Positions 1 to 9,726 are shown, numbered from the stretch's first letter. The stretch is DNA of 64,000 bases from Paenibacillus foliorum (GCF_013141765.1 NZ_WHOD01000013.1:349135-413134), one strand, 5' to 3'. Made by a program: numbers and translations. Notes: generated from the letters alone by a model not told the origin.

Positions 1-1297
1 TTGTATAGAAGGGTTCTCCCAGCCGTTGGATCAAGTCCTCAGGAATGCCGTCCCCCTGATCAATTAAGCGAATGAGGAGATGATCTTCATTTTGCATATG
101 GGCAACGATATGGATTTCTCCACCCTCAGGCATGGCTTCAATGGCATTTTTCAAGAGGTTAATGAACACCTGTTTAATTTGTATTTCGGAACATGGAAGA
201 AGGGGAAGATGATCTTCTATCTCCACTTTTATTTGGACGTTATACAAGATAGCTTGGGAGTCTAACAAGGTAATTACGTTTTGAATCATAGTTGTAATAT
301 TATTACTTTGGAAATTCGTAACCTGTGGCTTTGCAATAATCAAAAACTCGCTAACAATACAGCTGATTCGGTCTATTTCAGGTATCATGATGTCATAGTA
401 GTCATTTTTAGAGCCTGATTGCATTAATTGTAAAAATCCGCGTAATGAGGTCAAAGGATTGCGAATTTCGTGGGCCAGCCCCGCCGCTAATTGGCCGACA
501 ACATTTAGCTTATCGGACTTTCGCAGAAATTCCTCCGTCCTTTTACGCTCGCTAATATCTCGGGTTGTACCAGCTAATGCAATGACATTGCCCGCTTTAT
601 CCTTAATAGGGGATACGGTTACACACACATGGATTATTTCTCCGTCTTTTCGCTGCCTAATAGTTTCACGATTCGTAATCTTCTCTCCGGCTTGTAATTG
701 CTTACATATAACTTCAAGGTCGTTCTTCATATGTTCGGGGAATATCGGTACTGTTTTTCCGACAAGCTCTTTCTCAATCCAGCCGAATATTTGTTGAAAA
801 GCACGGTTCACCCGAATTACTTTACCTTCCGTATCTGTGATACATATGCCATCGGCAGAATTTTCAATTAAAGATTCCAACAATTCCTTGGTTGCTCTAA
901 GTTCTTCCTCTGCTCTCTTTCGTTCGGTAATATCCACGCAGGATGCAATCACTTCGACTACCTTGCCAGATTTCCGGATCGGTCTTAACGAAGCCAGATA
1001 GTAAACCCCTTCAATCTCACCTTCATAGGTAATATTCTCTTCACCATGCCATGCGCGATTATAAAATGATTCTTTGTACGCCGCGATTTCAATAGAAAGA
1101 ATATCCTTAAGCTCCCTCCCTACAATGTCTTGAGGGGTCAGTTTCATTTTTGACAATAAATTTCCTGTGCAGAACGTATGTATAAATCGACCCTTTACTT
1201 GTTTAACCTTAAAAGTCATCCCTTGCTGTTCTCGTAAAGTTTCCTCAAGTTCTAGTTGTGCAAATTGTAAGAGCTTACTCGTCGTCCATTTATCCAT
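1..1297 (-). CDS. PAS-PAS sensor histidine kinase, C-terminus cut by window edge
   Basis: Soluble sensor kinase that should autophosphorylate on histidine and pass phosphate to a response regulator or to Spo0F. Reading the minus strand from ATG at 1297 (a GGGAGAG ribosome site lies just upstream) gives about 432 residues up to the window edge. There are two PAS domains (about 20-130 and 140-255), each ending in a DI(T/S)ERKR linker, then a HisKA domain with H-box LAHEIRNPLTSLRGF (His276) and an ATPase domain with N-box NLLKNAIEAMP and G1 box DQGDGIPE. The last part of the ATPase domain lies outside the window. No membrane segments are seen, so it is probably cytoplasmic. The layout matches the sporulation kinases KinA/KinE of bacilli, but the true partner cannot be told from sequence. 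Confidence 0.9.
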   Translation of the reverse strand, partial: MDKWTTSKLLQFAQLELEETLREQQGMTFKVKQVKGRFIHTFCTGNLLSKMKLTPQDIVGRELKDILSIEIAAYKESFYNRAWHGEENITYEGEIEGVYYLASLRPIRKSGKVVEVIASCVDITERKRAEEELRATKELLESLIENSADGICITDTEGKVIRVNRAFQQIFGWIEKELVGKTVPIFPEHMKNDLEVICKQLQAGEKITNRETIRQRKDGEIIHVCVTVSPIKDKAGNVIALAGTTRDISERKRTEEFLRKSDKLNVVGQLAAGLAHEIRNPLTSLRGFLQLMQSGSKNDYYDIMIPEIDRISCIVSEFLIIAKPQVTNFQSNNITTMIQNVITLLDSQAILYNVQIKVEIEDHLPLLPCSEIQIKQVFINLLKNAIEAMPEGGEIHIVAHMQNEDHLLIRLIDQGDGIPEDLIQRLGEPFYT

Positions 1298-1459
1298 ATG
1301 TTCTCTCCCATGGTAGCATTGTTTAAATATTACATTCGACGACTCAGACACAATTCCTTTCGCCTTGTTGGGGTTGTTTCAAAGCATGCACAAGCTTATG
1401 ATATATTCATATCAATCCGACACAGGTGATAAGAAACTTAGTAAAGTAGGTTCTAATGG

Positions 1460-3010
1460 ATGACACATACCGATCAACAAATTTACCGCTTCAGTGAAGC
1501 ACCGATATGGGAGCTTCAGCGATCCTATTATGAAGAGCAGGGGATCAATGCTTGGCAGAGCGAAGAAGTGCCGCAGTACATTACGAATAATCCAATTATT
1601 GCGTTGGCTTATGCGGAAATTATATTTGGATTTCTTCAAGATAGAGCCAGGTTAGGCGATACGTCTGCACCCGTTACGATTCTGGAGCTTGGAGCGGGTT
1701 CAGGGCGATTAGCGTTTCATATCCTCAAAGAGCTATGTGAGTTAAGGGATTATGCGGGCATTCTGATTCCTTCTTTTCGTTATGTAATGAGTGATTTAGC
1801 TGGCTCCAATATCTCCTATTGGCAGCAGCATCGGAGCTTGTACCCTTTTGTTCAGAAAGGGATTTTGGATTTCGCACAATTCGATGCCGTGCAGGATACG
1901 GAGCTCAGCTTGACGCAATCTAACGTCTTCATAAGACCTGGTGATTTGGAGCAGCCTCTGCTGATTATCGGCAATTACTTTTTTGACAGTATCCCTCAAG
2001 AACTGCTGTATGTGGATGAAGGCAAGGTTTATGAGTGTGACGTTTCCCTGCAGTTTCCGGATGGGGCCGCCGATATTAGCACATCGGATAAACTGAAGCA
2101 AGTCCTCCCCGAGTATCATTATCGCAGGGCAAGCATATACGAGCAGGACTCCTATCCGTACCACGACGTTATAGAGCTGTATAGGCAAAAGCTGGAGGAT
2201 TCCCATGTTCTCTTTCCAGCCGTAGGACTGGCATGTTTAGAACGACTTAGTCAATTGTCGCAAGAAGGCTTTCTGCTGCTTACAGCCGATAAAGGCGACC
2301 ATCGACTAGAGAGCTGGGAATATGTCGAGGCGCCTAAGCTGATCCATCACGGAAGCTTCTCCTTGGAGGCTAACTACCATGCCATTCAACATGTTTATGA
2401 ACAAAAGGGTGCGGAGACTTTATTCACGACGCATCAGTATAACAACTTAAATGTAGGCTGTATTTTCATGCTTCAAGACCCTAGAAGCTATGCCCATTCC
2501 CGTCTCGCTTATCGACGGTTTGTAGATCGTTTTGGACCGGATGATTTTTTTAATATGAAAGAATGGTTTGATGAGCATTTGGAACAAATGGAGCTATCCC
2601 AGCTTCATTCTTATTGGAAATTGGGCAGCTATGATGCTCAATTATTCCTTCAGAGCGCCAAGCGCATTTCGAAGCTGCTTCCAACTAGTAATGAGAAAGA
2701 AATGAACGACATTCGCAACGGGATCCATCTGATGTGGAAGGGTTACTACCCTATGGAGGAGAAGCATGATTTAGCTTTAGACTGTGGTATGCTTTTGTAT
2801 CAGATGGACTTATATGAGGATGCGTTAGCCTTCTTTGAACGTTCATCAAGTGAGTCTAAGGCGGAATCCTCTGTACTTTATAGTATGGCCATATGCTGCT
2901 ATGAGGCTGGTATTCATGATGATGCAAGGGAGTATGCTCATAGAGCTTTAGCCATGGAGCCTGAGCATGAAGAGGCTTTGGAGCTATTGATGCTATTGAA
3001 TGTAAAATAA
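1460..3010 (+). CDS. SAM-dependent methyltransferase with C-terminal TPR repeats
   Basis: A 516-residue protein of uncertain substrate. Residues about 65-80 carry a class I methyltransferase motif I, ILELGAGSGRLAF, followed by an acidic motif (VMSDLAGSN), as in NDUFAF7-like/SAM-dependent methyltransferases. The segment IIGNYFFDSIPQELL resembles the post-motif region of that family. The last about 100 residues (LALDCGMLLYQMDLYEDAL, then SVLYSMAICCYEAG and AREYAHRALAMEPEHEEAL) are tetratricopeptide repeats, which suggests protein-protein contact. The ATG at 1460 is used because an ATG four bases upstream runs into a stop after 13 codons; the ribosome site is weak (GTAGG). It stands alone, not obviously in an operon. 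Confidence 0.8.
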   Translation: MTHTDQQIYRFSEAPIWELQRSYYEEQGINAWQSEEVPQYITNNPIIALAYAEIIFGFLQDRARLGDTSAPVTILELGAGSGRLAFHILKELCELRDYAGILIPSFRYVMSDLAGSNISYWQQHRSLYPFVQKGILDFAQFDAVQDTELSLTQSNVFIRPGDLEQPLLIIGNYFFDSIPQELLYVDEGKVYECDVSLQFPDGAADISTSDKLKQVLPEYHYRRASIYEQDSYPYHDVIELYRQKLEDSHVLFPAVGLACLERLSQLSQEGFLLLTADKGDHRLESWEYVEAPKLIHHGSFSLEANYHAIQHVYEQKGAETLFTTHQYNNLNVGCIFMLQDPRSYAHSRLAYRRFVDRFGPDDFFNMKEWFDEHLEQMELSQLHSYWKLGSYDAQLFLQSAKRISKLLPTSNEKEMNDIRNGIHLMWKGYYPMEEKHDLALDCGMLLYQMDLYEDALAFFERSSSESKAESSVLYSMAICCYEAGIHDDAREYAHRALAMEPEHEEALELLMLLNVK

Positions 3011-3080
3011 AGGTTGAGTTAAGAATAAAATCTAATAATTGAAGTGACTTCTGTGCATCATAACAGACGAGGTGGTTATG

Positions 3081-3416
3081 ATGAATCAAGGTCCAACGAA
3101 TGAAAATCAAAATTACGAACAAATTTATCAAGAGTATAGACAACAGGGTGAAATGCAAGCAGAGCAAGATCAAATGCAGACCGCGACTACAGACGGCAAA
3201 GAGCATATCGTAGCCGTACGTAAAAACAATGACGGCGACATTATTGCGATTCAAACGTCGGCAGGGCGTGAACTCGATTATGTAACTGCTTTGAGCGAGG
3301 CGAAAGCAGGTGCTCTGGCCAATGTGGATGTGTACCATCGCTATGGCCGCGATATTCTGCGAAGCGAACCTGACGGTGTTAAAGAGAACAATCTGGATAA
3401 TCTGCCTACGTTTTAG
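3081..3416 (+). CDS. DUF3892 domain protein
   Basis: Small acidic protein of about 111 residues. The C-terminal two thirds (EHIVAVRKNNDGDIIAIQTS, then RELDYVTALSEAKAGALANV) match the DUF3892 family common in Bacillus and Paenibacillus, function unknown. The N-terminus is low-complexity and rich in Gln, Asn and Glu. Three in-frame starts exist (GTG 3072, ATG 3078, ATG 3081). The GAGGTGG ribosome site at 3069-3075 gives the best spacing to the ATG at 3081. A short stem-loop terminator follows directly, so it is monocistronic. Confidence 0.8.
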   Translation: MNQGPTNENQNYEQIYQEYRQQGEMQAEQDQMQTATTDGKEHIVAVRKNNDGDIIAIQTSAGRELDYVTALSEAKAGALANVDVYHRYGRDILRSEPDGVKENNLDNLPTF

Positions 3417-3441
3417 CGAACATTCTAGTGTAAACCCTAAT

Positions 3442-3470
3442 GAGCCTGAGATTCTTGGGCTCTCTTTTCT
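3442..3470 (+). terminator. Rho-independent terminator after the DUF3892 gene
   Basis: GAGCC and GGCTC arms separated by an 11-base loop, followed by TCTTTTCT. The stem is short, so strength is uncertain. Confidence 0.5.
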
Positions 3471-3826
3471 AGTTGCGGTTGACCGAACGGAACCTAAGGA
3501 GGTATGAGAGGGCGGGAGTTAAATACTCCCTCCTACTCGATTTTTATTAAACAGATTGGATTGGAATTTATTGGAATATCAAAATTGGGAAATATCGAAA
3601 TATATTTAAAAGTTGTTATACGAATAAGGTGCAAAGATACGAGTCCGAATAAGTGGATAAGAACGCTTGTACGTGAAGGGAAATAAAGGTAAAATATAAA
3701 TACAATTGAATCTTTGGTGGGCATGGTTTCTCCTCAAAATGAGGCGAAGTCATAGGAGCGAGGGAAGTTTGGATTGTTTACTAGTGATCTTTTAATATAC
3801 ATTAACTAAAACAATAAAAGAGAGTA

Positions 3827-3870
3827 AAAACCCACCCGAAGATTATGAGCCGAAGGTGGGTTTTCGTTTT
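3827..3870. terminator. Strong bidirectional terminator hairpin
   Basis: Perfect 10-base arms AAAACCCACC and GGTGGGTTTT around an 18-base loop, with CGTTTTC after the right arm and an A-rich stretch before the left arm, so it can act on both strands. There is no clear gene just upstream for it to terminate. Confidence 0.75.
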
Positions 3871-4063
3871 CTTAAAGCTTAAATTTTAGGGTGGAAATGA
3901 GGTTCAGAACCGAAATCAGCGCTTGACGAAATCATTCGATTTCGGCTCCATACCCAACTCAGCGTTTGACAAGACCTTACGAACGGCAATGACAGCACAC
4001 AAGACATTATTCGAGAAGCTGTTGCCTACCCTCAAATCCTGCATTTATACAGCCTTTTAGCCG

Positions 4064-4252
4064 CTATATCGGCAGTCTTGGTGAATTCATGCAAATGTAC
4101 GGTTTTTTTCCATTCTTAGCTGAAACCGGACCGCTTTTCATTAAATTACTGTACTTTCGCAGTTCTTCCCCCTTACAAGCAAATTTCAGTAAATAATAAC
4201 TGCATGTTTGCAGGATTGTGCAGGCAGAGATCATCGGAAGAAGGAAGGTCAA
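4064..4252 (-). repeat. Possible dispersed Paenibacillus-type repeat with a short open frame
   Basis: The minus strand has a 62-codon open frame ending in KKPYICMNSPRLPI. From memory, very similar short tails occur in many small hypothetical proteins scattered through Paenibacillus intergenic regions, so I read this as one copy of a dispersed repeat rather than a gene. No second copy was seen in this window, and no ribosome site precedes the frame. Confidence 0.3.
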
Positions 4253-4428
4253 ATCCTGATTTTGAGATTGAACCGGATATGATTGAAAAAAACTAATTTT
4301 GTATCAGCAATTTCAGAATGAGTGATAGAAGCAGCAGTCAGGGAACATCTCCAGGATTAGATGGATGTAATAACACGGATATACCACATGACAAGAGGCA
4401 ACTATCATCAATTATAAGGGGGGATATC

Positions 4429-4961
4429 ATGGAGTATGTAAGAGATTATGCGATGTATACAGCTATTTTCGGCATATTTAGTTTTAGTTGGTTTGGTTGG
4501 GCTCAGGAGAATCCTAGAAAAAGCTGGCGTAAGTATATTGGGATTGCATCTGCAACTGCATATTAATAGGTATAGTCGGTATTTATTTAAGTATTACACA
4601 TTGGCATGATCGCACAGCACTGTCGGATTCGGATGTATTCAAAAATTATATCATTTTCGTAATTATTGAGTTTTTATTAGCAGCAATAGGTGCTTTCATC
4701 TTGATAAAATTTAAACGTACTGATTATGTTGCTCCATGGATTGCTTTTATTGTAGGCGTTCATTTTTTCTGGTTAAAAAGTGTTTTTAATGATTCGAGTT
4801 TATATATTTTAGGCATACTCCTCGTTGGAGTTGCATTAATTTCATTTTTTATATCCAAAAAATTAAACGTTGCTAATAGTGCTATCACAGGTATTGGCGC
4901 TGGCACAGTGCTGTTCTGTTTTGCCATATTAGGATGGACTCGGTTCTTAATAAGCTCTTAG
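4429..4961 (+). pseudogene. Small multi-helix membrane protein broken by a frameshift
   Basis: A good ribosome site (AAGGGGGG, 4416-4422) precedes ATG 4429, which opens MEYVRDYAMYTAIFGIFSFS and stops at TAA 4564-4566. A second frame, one base off, continues without a stop from before 4560 to TAG 4961. It encodes a further four or so hydrophobic helices (for example IIFVIIEFLLAAIGAFILI and WIAFIVGVHFFWL). Joining the frames near 4555-4563 gives about 177 residues of continuous hydrophobic protein, consistent with loss of one base. Function unknown. Either a recent pseudogene or a sequencing error. Confidence 0.7.
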
Positions 4962-5003
4962 AAGAGGCCGGCAATTTGGACCTGATGAAGTTTTCATTAA
5001 TAA

Positions 5004-5055
5004 GGGACCCCATTCCAGTCTAGATTGATCTAGACAAGAATGGGGTCCCTTCTCT
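5004..5055. terminator. Strong bidirectional terminator
   Basis: Long hairpin with outer arms GGGACCCCATTC and GAATGGGGTCCC and an inner TCTAGA pair, then TTCTCTG. It sits between the frameshifted membrane gene (plus) and the decayed hybrid kinase (minus) and can serve both. Confidence 0.8.
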
Positions 5056-5096
5056 GAGAGAGGCCATTCTAAAATAAGCTTCCAATGTTACGCGTA

Positions 5097-6808
5097 CTAT
5101 TTCATTGCTCGGAAAGAAACCTTGGTTCCGACATCCGGACTGCTGTCTATCTGAAGCCCACAGCCATACAGCTGCTTCAGCCTCCGTTCTGTATTAAGCA
5201 AGCCGATTCCACGGCTACTCGGTGATTGCTGATCCAGCAAAGTCCACAGCTTCTCTTCTTTTATACCCACACCATCATCGGCTATTGTAATTACGATATA
5301 TTCCTCATGGTCCATGATGAGGATTTGTACCGTTCCACCACGGGAGCGCTTAGTAATGCCATGTCTGACGGCATTCTCGACAAGAGGCTGGATCGACAGC
5401 GGGGGAACGTCAATCTGGATATTCGGGTCGACTTCCCAAATGACATTAAGACGTTCCTCGAAACGCTCGCTCTCAATGAACAGATAGGAGCGATCAAGAT
5501 CCAATTCGTGGTTAAGAGGTACCAGCAGCTTCTCGGTATTAGCAAATTGAAAGCTTGTTCTTAAGTAATTTCCGAACGCTTCCAGCAAGAGACGCATCCT
5601 TGTTGTGTCAAACTCACTTAAGGCGGCTATGGAATTTAACGTATTAAATAGAAAATGCGGTTGTATCTGCGCCTGCAGCCACGCCGCTTCGATGCGAAGC
5701 CGCGCTCTTATAGAGGCTTTGAGCTCAGTTAAAGCTTTCACGCGCGACTTTAATTCAGCGGCTTCCACGGGCTTCATGACATAATCATTGGCTCCAGACT
5801 GAAAGCCGGCCTGTATATCCTCCGAACGACTGCGTGCAGTCAATAGTAGAATCGGAAGCTCGGAGATAGAAAAACGTTCCCGAATGGTCCTCGTAAGTTC
5901 ATATCCGGACATCTGTGGCATCATCACGTCTGATATGATTAAGTCCAAGACTTGCGTATCCAGAATGGATAGCGCCTCCTTGCCGCTTGATGCGGTGACG
6001 ACATCATAGTTATCGGAAGATAGCAGGCTGCTGAGAATACTTAAATTTATCGCATCATCATCTATTGCCAATATCCGTGGGCGATCAGTTCTATTTAACA
6101 CATTCGGAGGCTTAACCGCTGTAAGTTCTGCTGCGGGCAGGTAAGATGAGACGGCTGTCTCTGCATAGACAAGCGGTACCGCAATCGTTTCCTCCACTAA
6201 GGAAGGTTCCGCCAGCTCCAGAGCAAAGGTAAATACCGATCCTTGACTTGGGATGGAACTGACCTCAAGCTTGCTGCCATGCAGCTCAACCAAATGCCTT
6301 GCTATACTTAAACCGAGCCCATTCCGCCTCCGATAGCCGTAATTCTGGAATCCCCCTGCTCATAGGGCTGGAAAATGATTTGAAGCGTCTCTTCGTCCAT
6401 TCCGATGCCGGTATCCTCAACAAAGATGCGCACATGCCCAGTCGCGACTGCTGCCCGGATGGTCACTCTTCCTTCATTCGTAAATTTCACAGCATTGTGC
6501 AACAGGTTGAATAGAATCTGGATCATTCTATTCTCATCTGCAATCACGTAAGGAAAAGTATCCGGAATGTTATTAATCAACTGTAACGGCTTTCCTTGTG
6601 TCATAAAACGCAACATATCGATTACCCCCGAGGCTATGCCTTGAAGCCGGAGATTACGCTTATAGAGAATGATTCCACTCTCACGTAGTCGGTTCATATC
6701 TAATAGATCGTTTAGCATGTAGGACATGCGTCGACCCACCATGCGTATTCCGGTTAGGATGAGTACGTATAGTCCAAGAATGAGAATAATTTTACGTTTT
6801 GTCATCAT
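5097..6808 (-). pseudogene. Decayed hybrid histidine kinase (HATPase-REC-LytS type)
   Basis: Remnant of the large hybrid kinases found in Paenibacillus (usually 7TMR-DISM, HisKA, HATPase, REC, LytS-like kinase). On the minus strand the first frame (6808 to 6308) begins only in the late HisKA region (GRRMSYMLNDLLDMNRLRES) and runs through an ATPase domain with N-box NLLHNAVKFT and DTGIGMDEE. The sensor part and the phosphorylated His are missing. At the G2 box the frame is lost: the sequence reads GGGMGSV-stop, while one extra G in the CCC run at 6318-6320 restores GGGMGLGLSIARHLVELHG. The second frame (6293 to 5097) still encodes an intact receiver domain (IIDVMMP-like phosphosite, ISDVMMPQMSG) and a LytS/YesM-type kinase with QIQPHFLFNTLNS and a final ATPase domain. 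This tail could be made separately from a TTG at 6293. Confidence 0.75.
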
Positions 6809-6965
6809 AATAAATAATTCTATAAATAACGAGATGCTCCTTCAAAATACGGAACTTCCATTAAATGTTAGGGAAGGATTTTCATGCTCTTAAGGGTAAT
6901 ATAATTAATCAGGCATTTTTATAAGTTGGAGAAACGCCAATTACTACTAGAAATGAGTGAAGACC

Positions 6966-7526
6966 ATGGCGGTGAACTATCAAACGACTGCAGAGTGGGA
7001 TGAAGCATTGTGGCTTAAAGCTGAGCGGGTGTACGAGGAGGCGTTTCCTGAACACGGGAGGAAAAATCGATCGATCATCCAACGCATGTTCAAAAGAGAA
7101 CTCTGTACGCTGCATACTTGGAGTGAGTGTACAGAAGTGGTTGCTATGGCCCTCACAGCGATCAATAGAAATGCAAAGGTACTTATCATCGACTATATTG
7201 CAGTTCGTCAAGACCAGCGCGGCAAGGGCTTAGGCCGAAAATGTATAGAAGACATTCGAGCTTGGGCAAAAAGCACCGCAGATTGCCGAGGTATCGTGAT
7301 AGAGGTTGAAGCTGAACCGACTAAGGAAAATGCGGAACGTATCCAGTTTTGGGAAAAAGTCGGATTTCATTTGACGGAATATGTGCATCCCTATATTTGG
7401 GTTCCTGAGACCTATCGAGCCATGTACTTGGGCTTTGATGCTGATGCTGCGCTACAGGATGACGGTAAAATTCTGTTCAATTACATTACCGAATACCATG
7501 AAAAGGCGTATCGTGGGAAAAAGTAG
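6966..7526 (+). CDS. GNAT-family N-acetyltransferase
   Basis: About 186 residues, acetyl-CoA-dependent acyltransferase of unknown substrate. The acetyl-CoA binding motif A is clear: [20 protein letters not shown] (R/Q-x-x-G-x-G). Motif B follows in [19 protein letters not shown]. The start is uncertain: ATG 6966 is chosen, and an in-frame GTG at 6957 would add three residues; neither has a strong ribosome site. It is followed by a short hexanucleotide repeat and a convergent VOC gene. Confidence 0.8.
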   Translation: MAVNYQTTAEWDEALWLKAERVYEEAFPEHGRKNRSIIQRMFKRELCTLHTWSECTEVVAMALTAINRNAKVLIIDYIAVRQDQRGKGLGRKCIEDIRAWAKSTADCRGIVIEVEAEPTKENAERIQFWEKVGFHLTEYVHPYIWVPETYRAMYLGFDADAALQDDGKILFNYITEYHEKAYRGKK

Positions 7527-7533
7527 CAGGCTT

Positions 7534-7556
7534 AATCAGAATCAGAATCAGAATCA
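7534..7556 (+). repeat. AATCAG hexanucleotide microsatellite
   Basis: Three full copies of AATCAG plus AATCA in perfect tandem, starting 7 bases after the stop codon of the upstream acetyltransferase. Such tracts can vary in copy number by slippage. Confidence 0.7.
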
Positions 7557-7676
7557 ACGTCATCATCTAAAGCTAAAGCCATTCAGTTAAGGCTTCGCCA
7601 ATGTAAAACAGCCAAAAGCACGATATTCATGCTCCTGGCTGCCGCGATAAGGTTGATAGGATTTAGGAAGGTTGAA

Positions 7677-8087
7677 TCAAGATTGACCTGTTTTAGGCTC
7701 GGTGGTGATCATCCACAATACGCCGAATTTATCTTCGATTTGCCCGAACAGCGCACCCCAGAATGCCTCTCCCAACGGATGCTTCACGTTGCCGCCTTCC
7801 GCAAGCTTGCCGAAGGCTTCATAGGCTTCTTCTTCTGTTGAGAATTCCAGACACAAATGGATAGCATTGCCGTGTTGAATAGGCTCGAATACGGAATCAC
7901 ACATCAGGATGTTAACCCCCGCAGCCATCAGACTCAAGTGCAAGATTCTGTCCTTGTTCGTTTCATTTGCATCCGGAAGTTGTCCAAACGTCATAATGGA
8001 TTGGATCTCTCCGCCAAGAGCATTCGTGTAGAACTCAGCTTGAGATCTTGCGTCCTCGGAAAAAATATAAGGCGTGTGTTTTGCCAT
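7677..8087 (-). CDS. VOC/glyoxalase superfamily protein (PhnB-like)
   Basis: 136 residues with the two beta-alpha-beta-beta-beta halves of the vicinal oxygen chelate fold. The opening HTPYIFSEDARSQAEFYTNAL and the end FGQIEDKFGVLWMITTE are typical of PhnB-like proteins often annotated as 3-demethylubiquinone-9 methyltransferase homologues. Substrate unknown. The ribosome site on the minus strand is AAAGGATG ahead of the ATG. A TATAAT box (plus-strand 8124-8129 read in reverse) fits a promoter. Confidence 0.8.
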   Translation of the reverse strand: MAKHTPYIFSEDARSQAEFYTNALGGEIQSIMTFGQLPDANETNKDRILHLSLMAAGVNILMCDSVFEPIQHGNAIHLCLEFSTEEEAYEAFGKLAEGGNVKHPLGEAFWGALFGQIEDKFGVLWMITTEPKTGQS

Positions 8088-8227
8088 AATTAGAACATCC
8101 TTTCATCCTTTGATTTCATCCTTATTATACCCTATGCCTAATGTTAGAATTTCTTATGGATTGCTATAAAGCATTTCTTAATGTTTCATATTGGAAGATA
8201 GAATACTAATTTGAGGTGAGTGTACAG

Positions 8228-8737
8228 ATGATTAGTCATGTGATAAATGAAGAAATCAAATCTATTGGAGAACCACTAGACGAGCTTGCGGCTCTTCTAA
8301 TACAAGTAGTTGAAAATGGTGCATCGATTGGCTTCTTGCCTCCTTTAACGCTATCAGAGGCTAAACAATATTGGGAACATGTATTGAATCCTGATGTTAT
8401 TCTATTTGTCGCAAAAATAAATAACCAGATAGTCGGAAGTGTCCAGCTGCATTTAAGTACGAAGCAGAATGGCGGTCATAGAGCTGAGATTGCCAAATTA
8501 ATGACACACCCGAATTATCGTCGTAAAGGTATCGGCCGTTCACTTATGGAAATGGCTGAAGAAAGAGCGAAGCAGGAAGGCAGAACGTTATTAGTTCTTG
8601 ATACCAGAGAAGGAGACCCTTCTAATGATCTTTATATTTCCATAGGTTATATTCCAGCTGGACGTATTCCAAATTATGCGAAATCTGCTAGCGGCGAGCT
8701 ACATGCAACTATTTATTACTATAAAAATATTCAATAG
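8228..8737 (+). CDS. GNAT-family N-acetyltransferase
   Basis: 169 residues. Motif A is present as AEIAKLMTHPNYRRKGIGRS (R-x-x-G-x-G), followed by LMEMAEERAKQEGRTLLVLD and the aromatic tail GYIPAGRIPNYA seen in small-molecule acetyltransferases of the GNAT fold. The ATG at 8228 is preferred because GAGGTGAG at 8213-8220 gives a normal spacing; the in-frame GTG at 8216 lies inside that ribosome site. A DNA ligase gene follows 55 bases later on the same strand with its own ribosome site and may be co-transcribed. Confidence 0.85.
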   Translation: MISHVINEEIKSIGEPLDELAALLIQVVENGASIGFLPPLTLSEAKQYWEHVLNPDVILFVAKINNQIVGSVQLHLSTKQNGGHRAEIAKLMTHPNYRRKGIGRSLMEMAEERAKQEGRTLLVLDTREGDPSNDLYISIGYIPAGRIPNYAKSASGELHATIYYYKNIQ

Positions 8738-8792
8738 AATCTTAGTTTAGAGCAAGCATAGGATGGAACAATGGTGTAATGAGGTGGTTTAA

Positions 8793-9698
8793 ATGCTTTT
8801 TACACGAATCAAGCCAATGGCTCTAAGCGTAGGTAAGGAGCCATTCGATGATGATCATTTCATCTATGAGCCCAAATGGGATGGATGGCGTATTCTTTTG
8901 CATAAGCAGGGTGAACGCGTTGAAGCTTATACGTACAATGGGAAGATTGTAACAGAGAAGTTTCCTGAGTTGAAGGAAGCTTCAAATGCAATCAAAGCGC
9001 ACACAGCTATTTTGGATAGTGAGGGAATTGTATTGCGGAGTGGCAGGCCTGTTTTTGATGATTTTACCTATCGGGGGCGGCTGAGTAATTCCATGCGGAT
9101 TAAGCAGGCTGTTCATACACATCCTGTATCGTTTGTTGTTTTTGATGTTTTGTATACGGATAGGGAGCACATGAAAGAACCATTAATGGAGAGGAAGCAG
9201 CGGTTAAGTGAAATGGTTGTTAACTCACCTTCAATAATGCCTACGATGTATTTAGCGGGTCAGGGCAAGGCTTTGTTTGAATTGACTAAAGAACATAACA
9301 TGGAAGGGATTGTAGCAAAGAGGATAGATTCCAGGTATTTACCGGATACAAGAAGTAGTGATTGGCTGAAGATCAATCATGTCAAAACTGTGGATGTGCT
9401 TATTCTGGGCTATAGAACAAATCCATTTGGACTTGTTATTGGTTTGAATTTTAGAACAGTGAGGAACAAGCCGGTTGGTGTTGTGGAAGATGGGTTTGAG
9501 CAGCAGGATAAACAACAGTTCTTAGAGCTTGCACAACAGCTTCATTCGTCTCAGGATCAGAAGACACAATGGATTCAACCAGGTTTATGCTGCCGAATAG
9601 AGTATCTCGAGCGAACGGACATGCATCAGTTGAAAGCTACGGTGTTTAAGGGATTATTGTTTGATAAAAGGCCAGAGGATTGCATATGGATATCATAG
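8793..9698 (+). CDS. ATP-dependent DNA ligase (LigD/LigC-type ligase domain)
   Basis: 301-residue stand-alone ligase. All nucleotidyltransferase motifs are visible: motif I EPKWDGWR with catalytic Lys28, DSEG, motif III FVVFDVLY, motif IV MEGIVAKR and motif V DWLKIN, then a short C-terminal OB-fold ending RPEDC. This is the ligase module of bacterial non-homologous end joining (LigD) without the polymerase or nuclease modules, and no Ku gene is nearby. It could act in end joining with Ku encoded elsewhere, or in stationary-phase/spore DNA repair. The ribosome site is TGAGGTGG before ATG. Confidence 0.88.
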   Translation: MLFTRIKPMALSVGKEPFDDDHFIYEPKWDGWRILLHKQGERVEAYTYNGKIVTEKFPELKEASNAIKAHTAILDSEGIVLRSGRPVFDDFTYRGRLSNSMRIKQAVHTHPVSFVVFDVLYTDREHMKEPLMERKQRLSEMVVNSPSIMPTMYLAGQGKALFELTKEHNMEGIVAKRIDSRYLPDTRSSDWLKINHVKTVDVLILGYRTNPFGLVIGLNFRTVRNKPVGVVEDGFEQQDKQQFLELAQQLHSSQDQKTQWIQPGLCCRIEYLERTDMHQLKATVFKGLLFDKRPEDCIWIS

Positions 9699-9726
9699 TT
9701 GTTTTGTACAAGGGATGTTGAGAAGT

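Larger units (their letters stand above)
3471..4428. other. Long region without a convincing gene
   Basis: About 950 bases with no gene I can support. A short hairpin (GGGAGT/ACTCCC, 3514-3530) lies at the left and a strong terminator-like hairpin near 3827-3870. Near 3910-3990 there are two imperfect copies of CAGCGYTTGACRA and an inverted CCGAAATC/GATTTCGG pair, which looks like decayed repetitive DNA. A 60-codon reading frame from 3504 has an AGGAGGT touching its ATG, too close to work, and no recognisable product. Confidence 0.5.

Noticed and set aside
3504..3686. 60-codon open frame on the plus strand
   Set aside because: The AGGAGGT is in contact with the ATG, composition is AT-rich and unlike neighbours, and no family is recognised.
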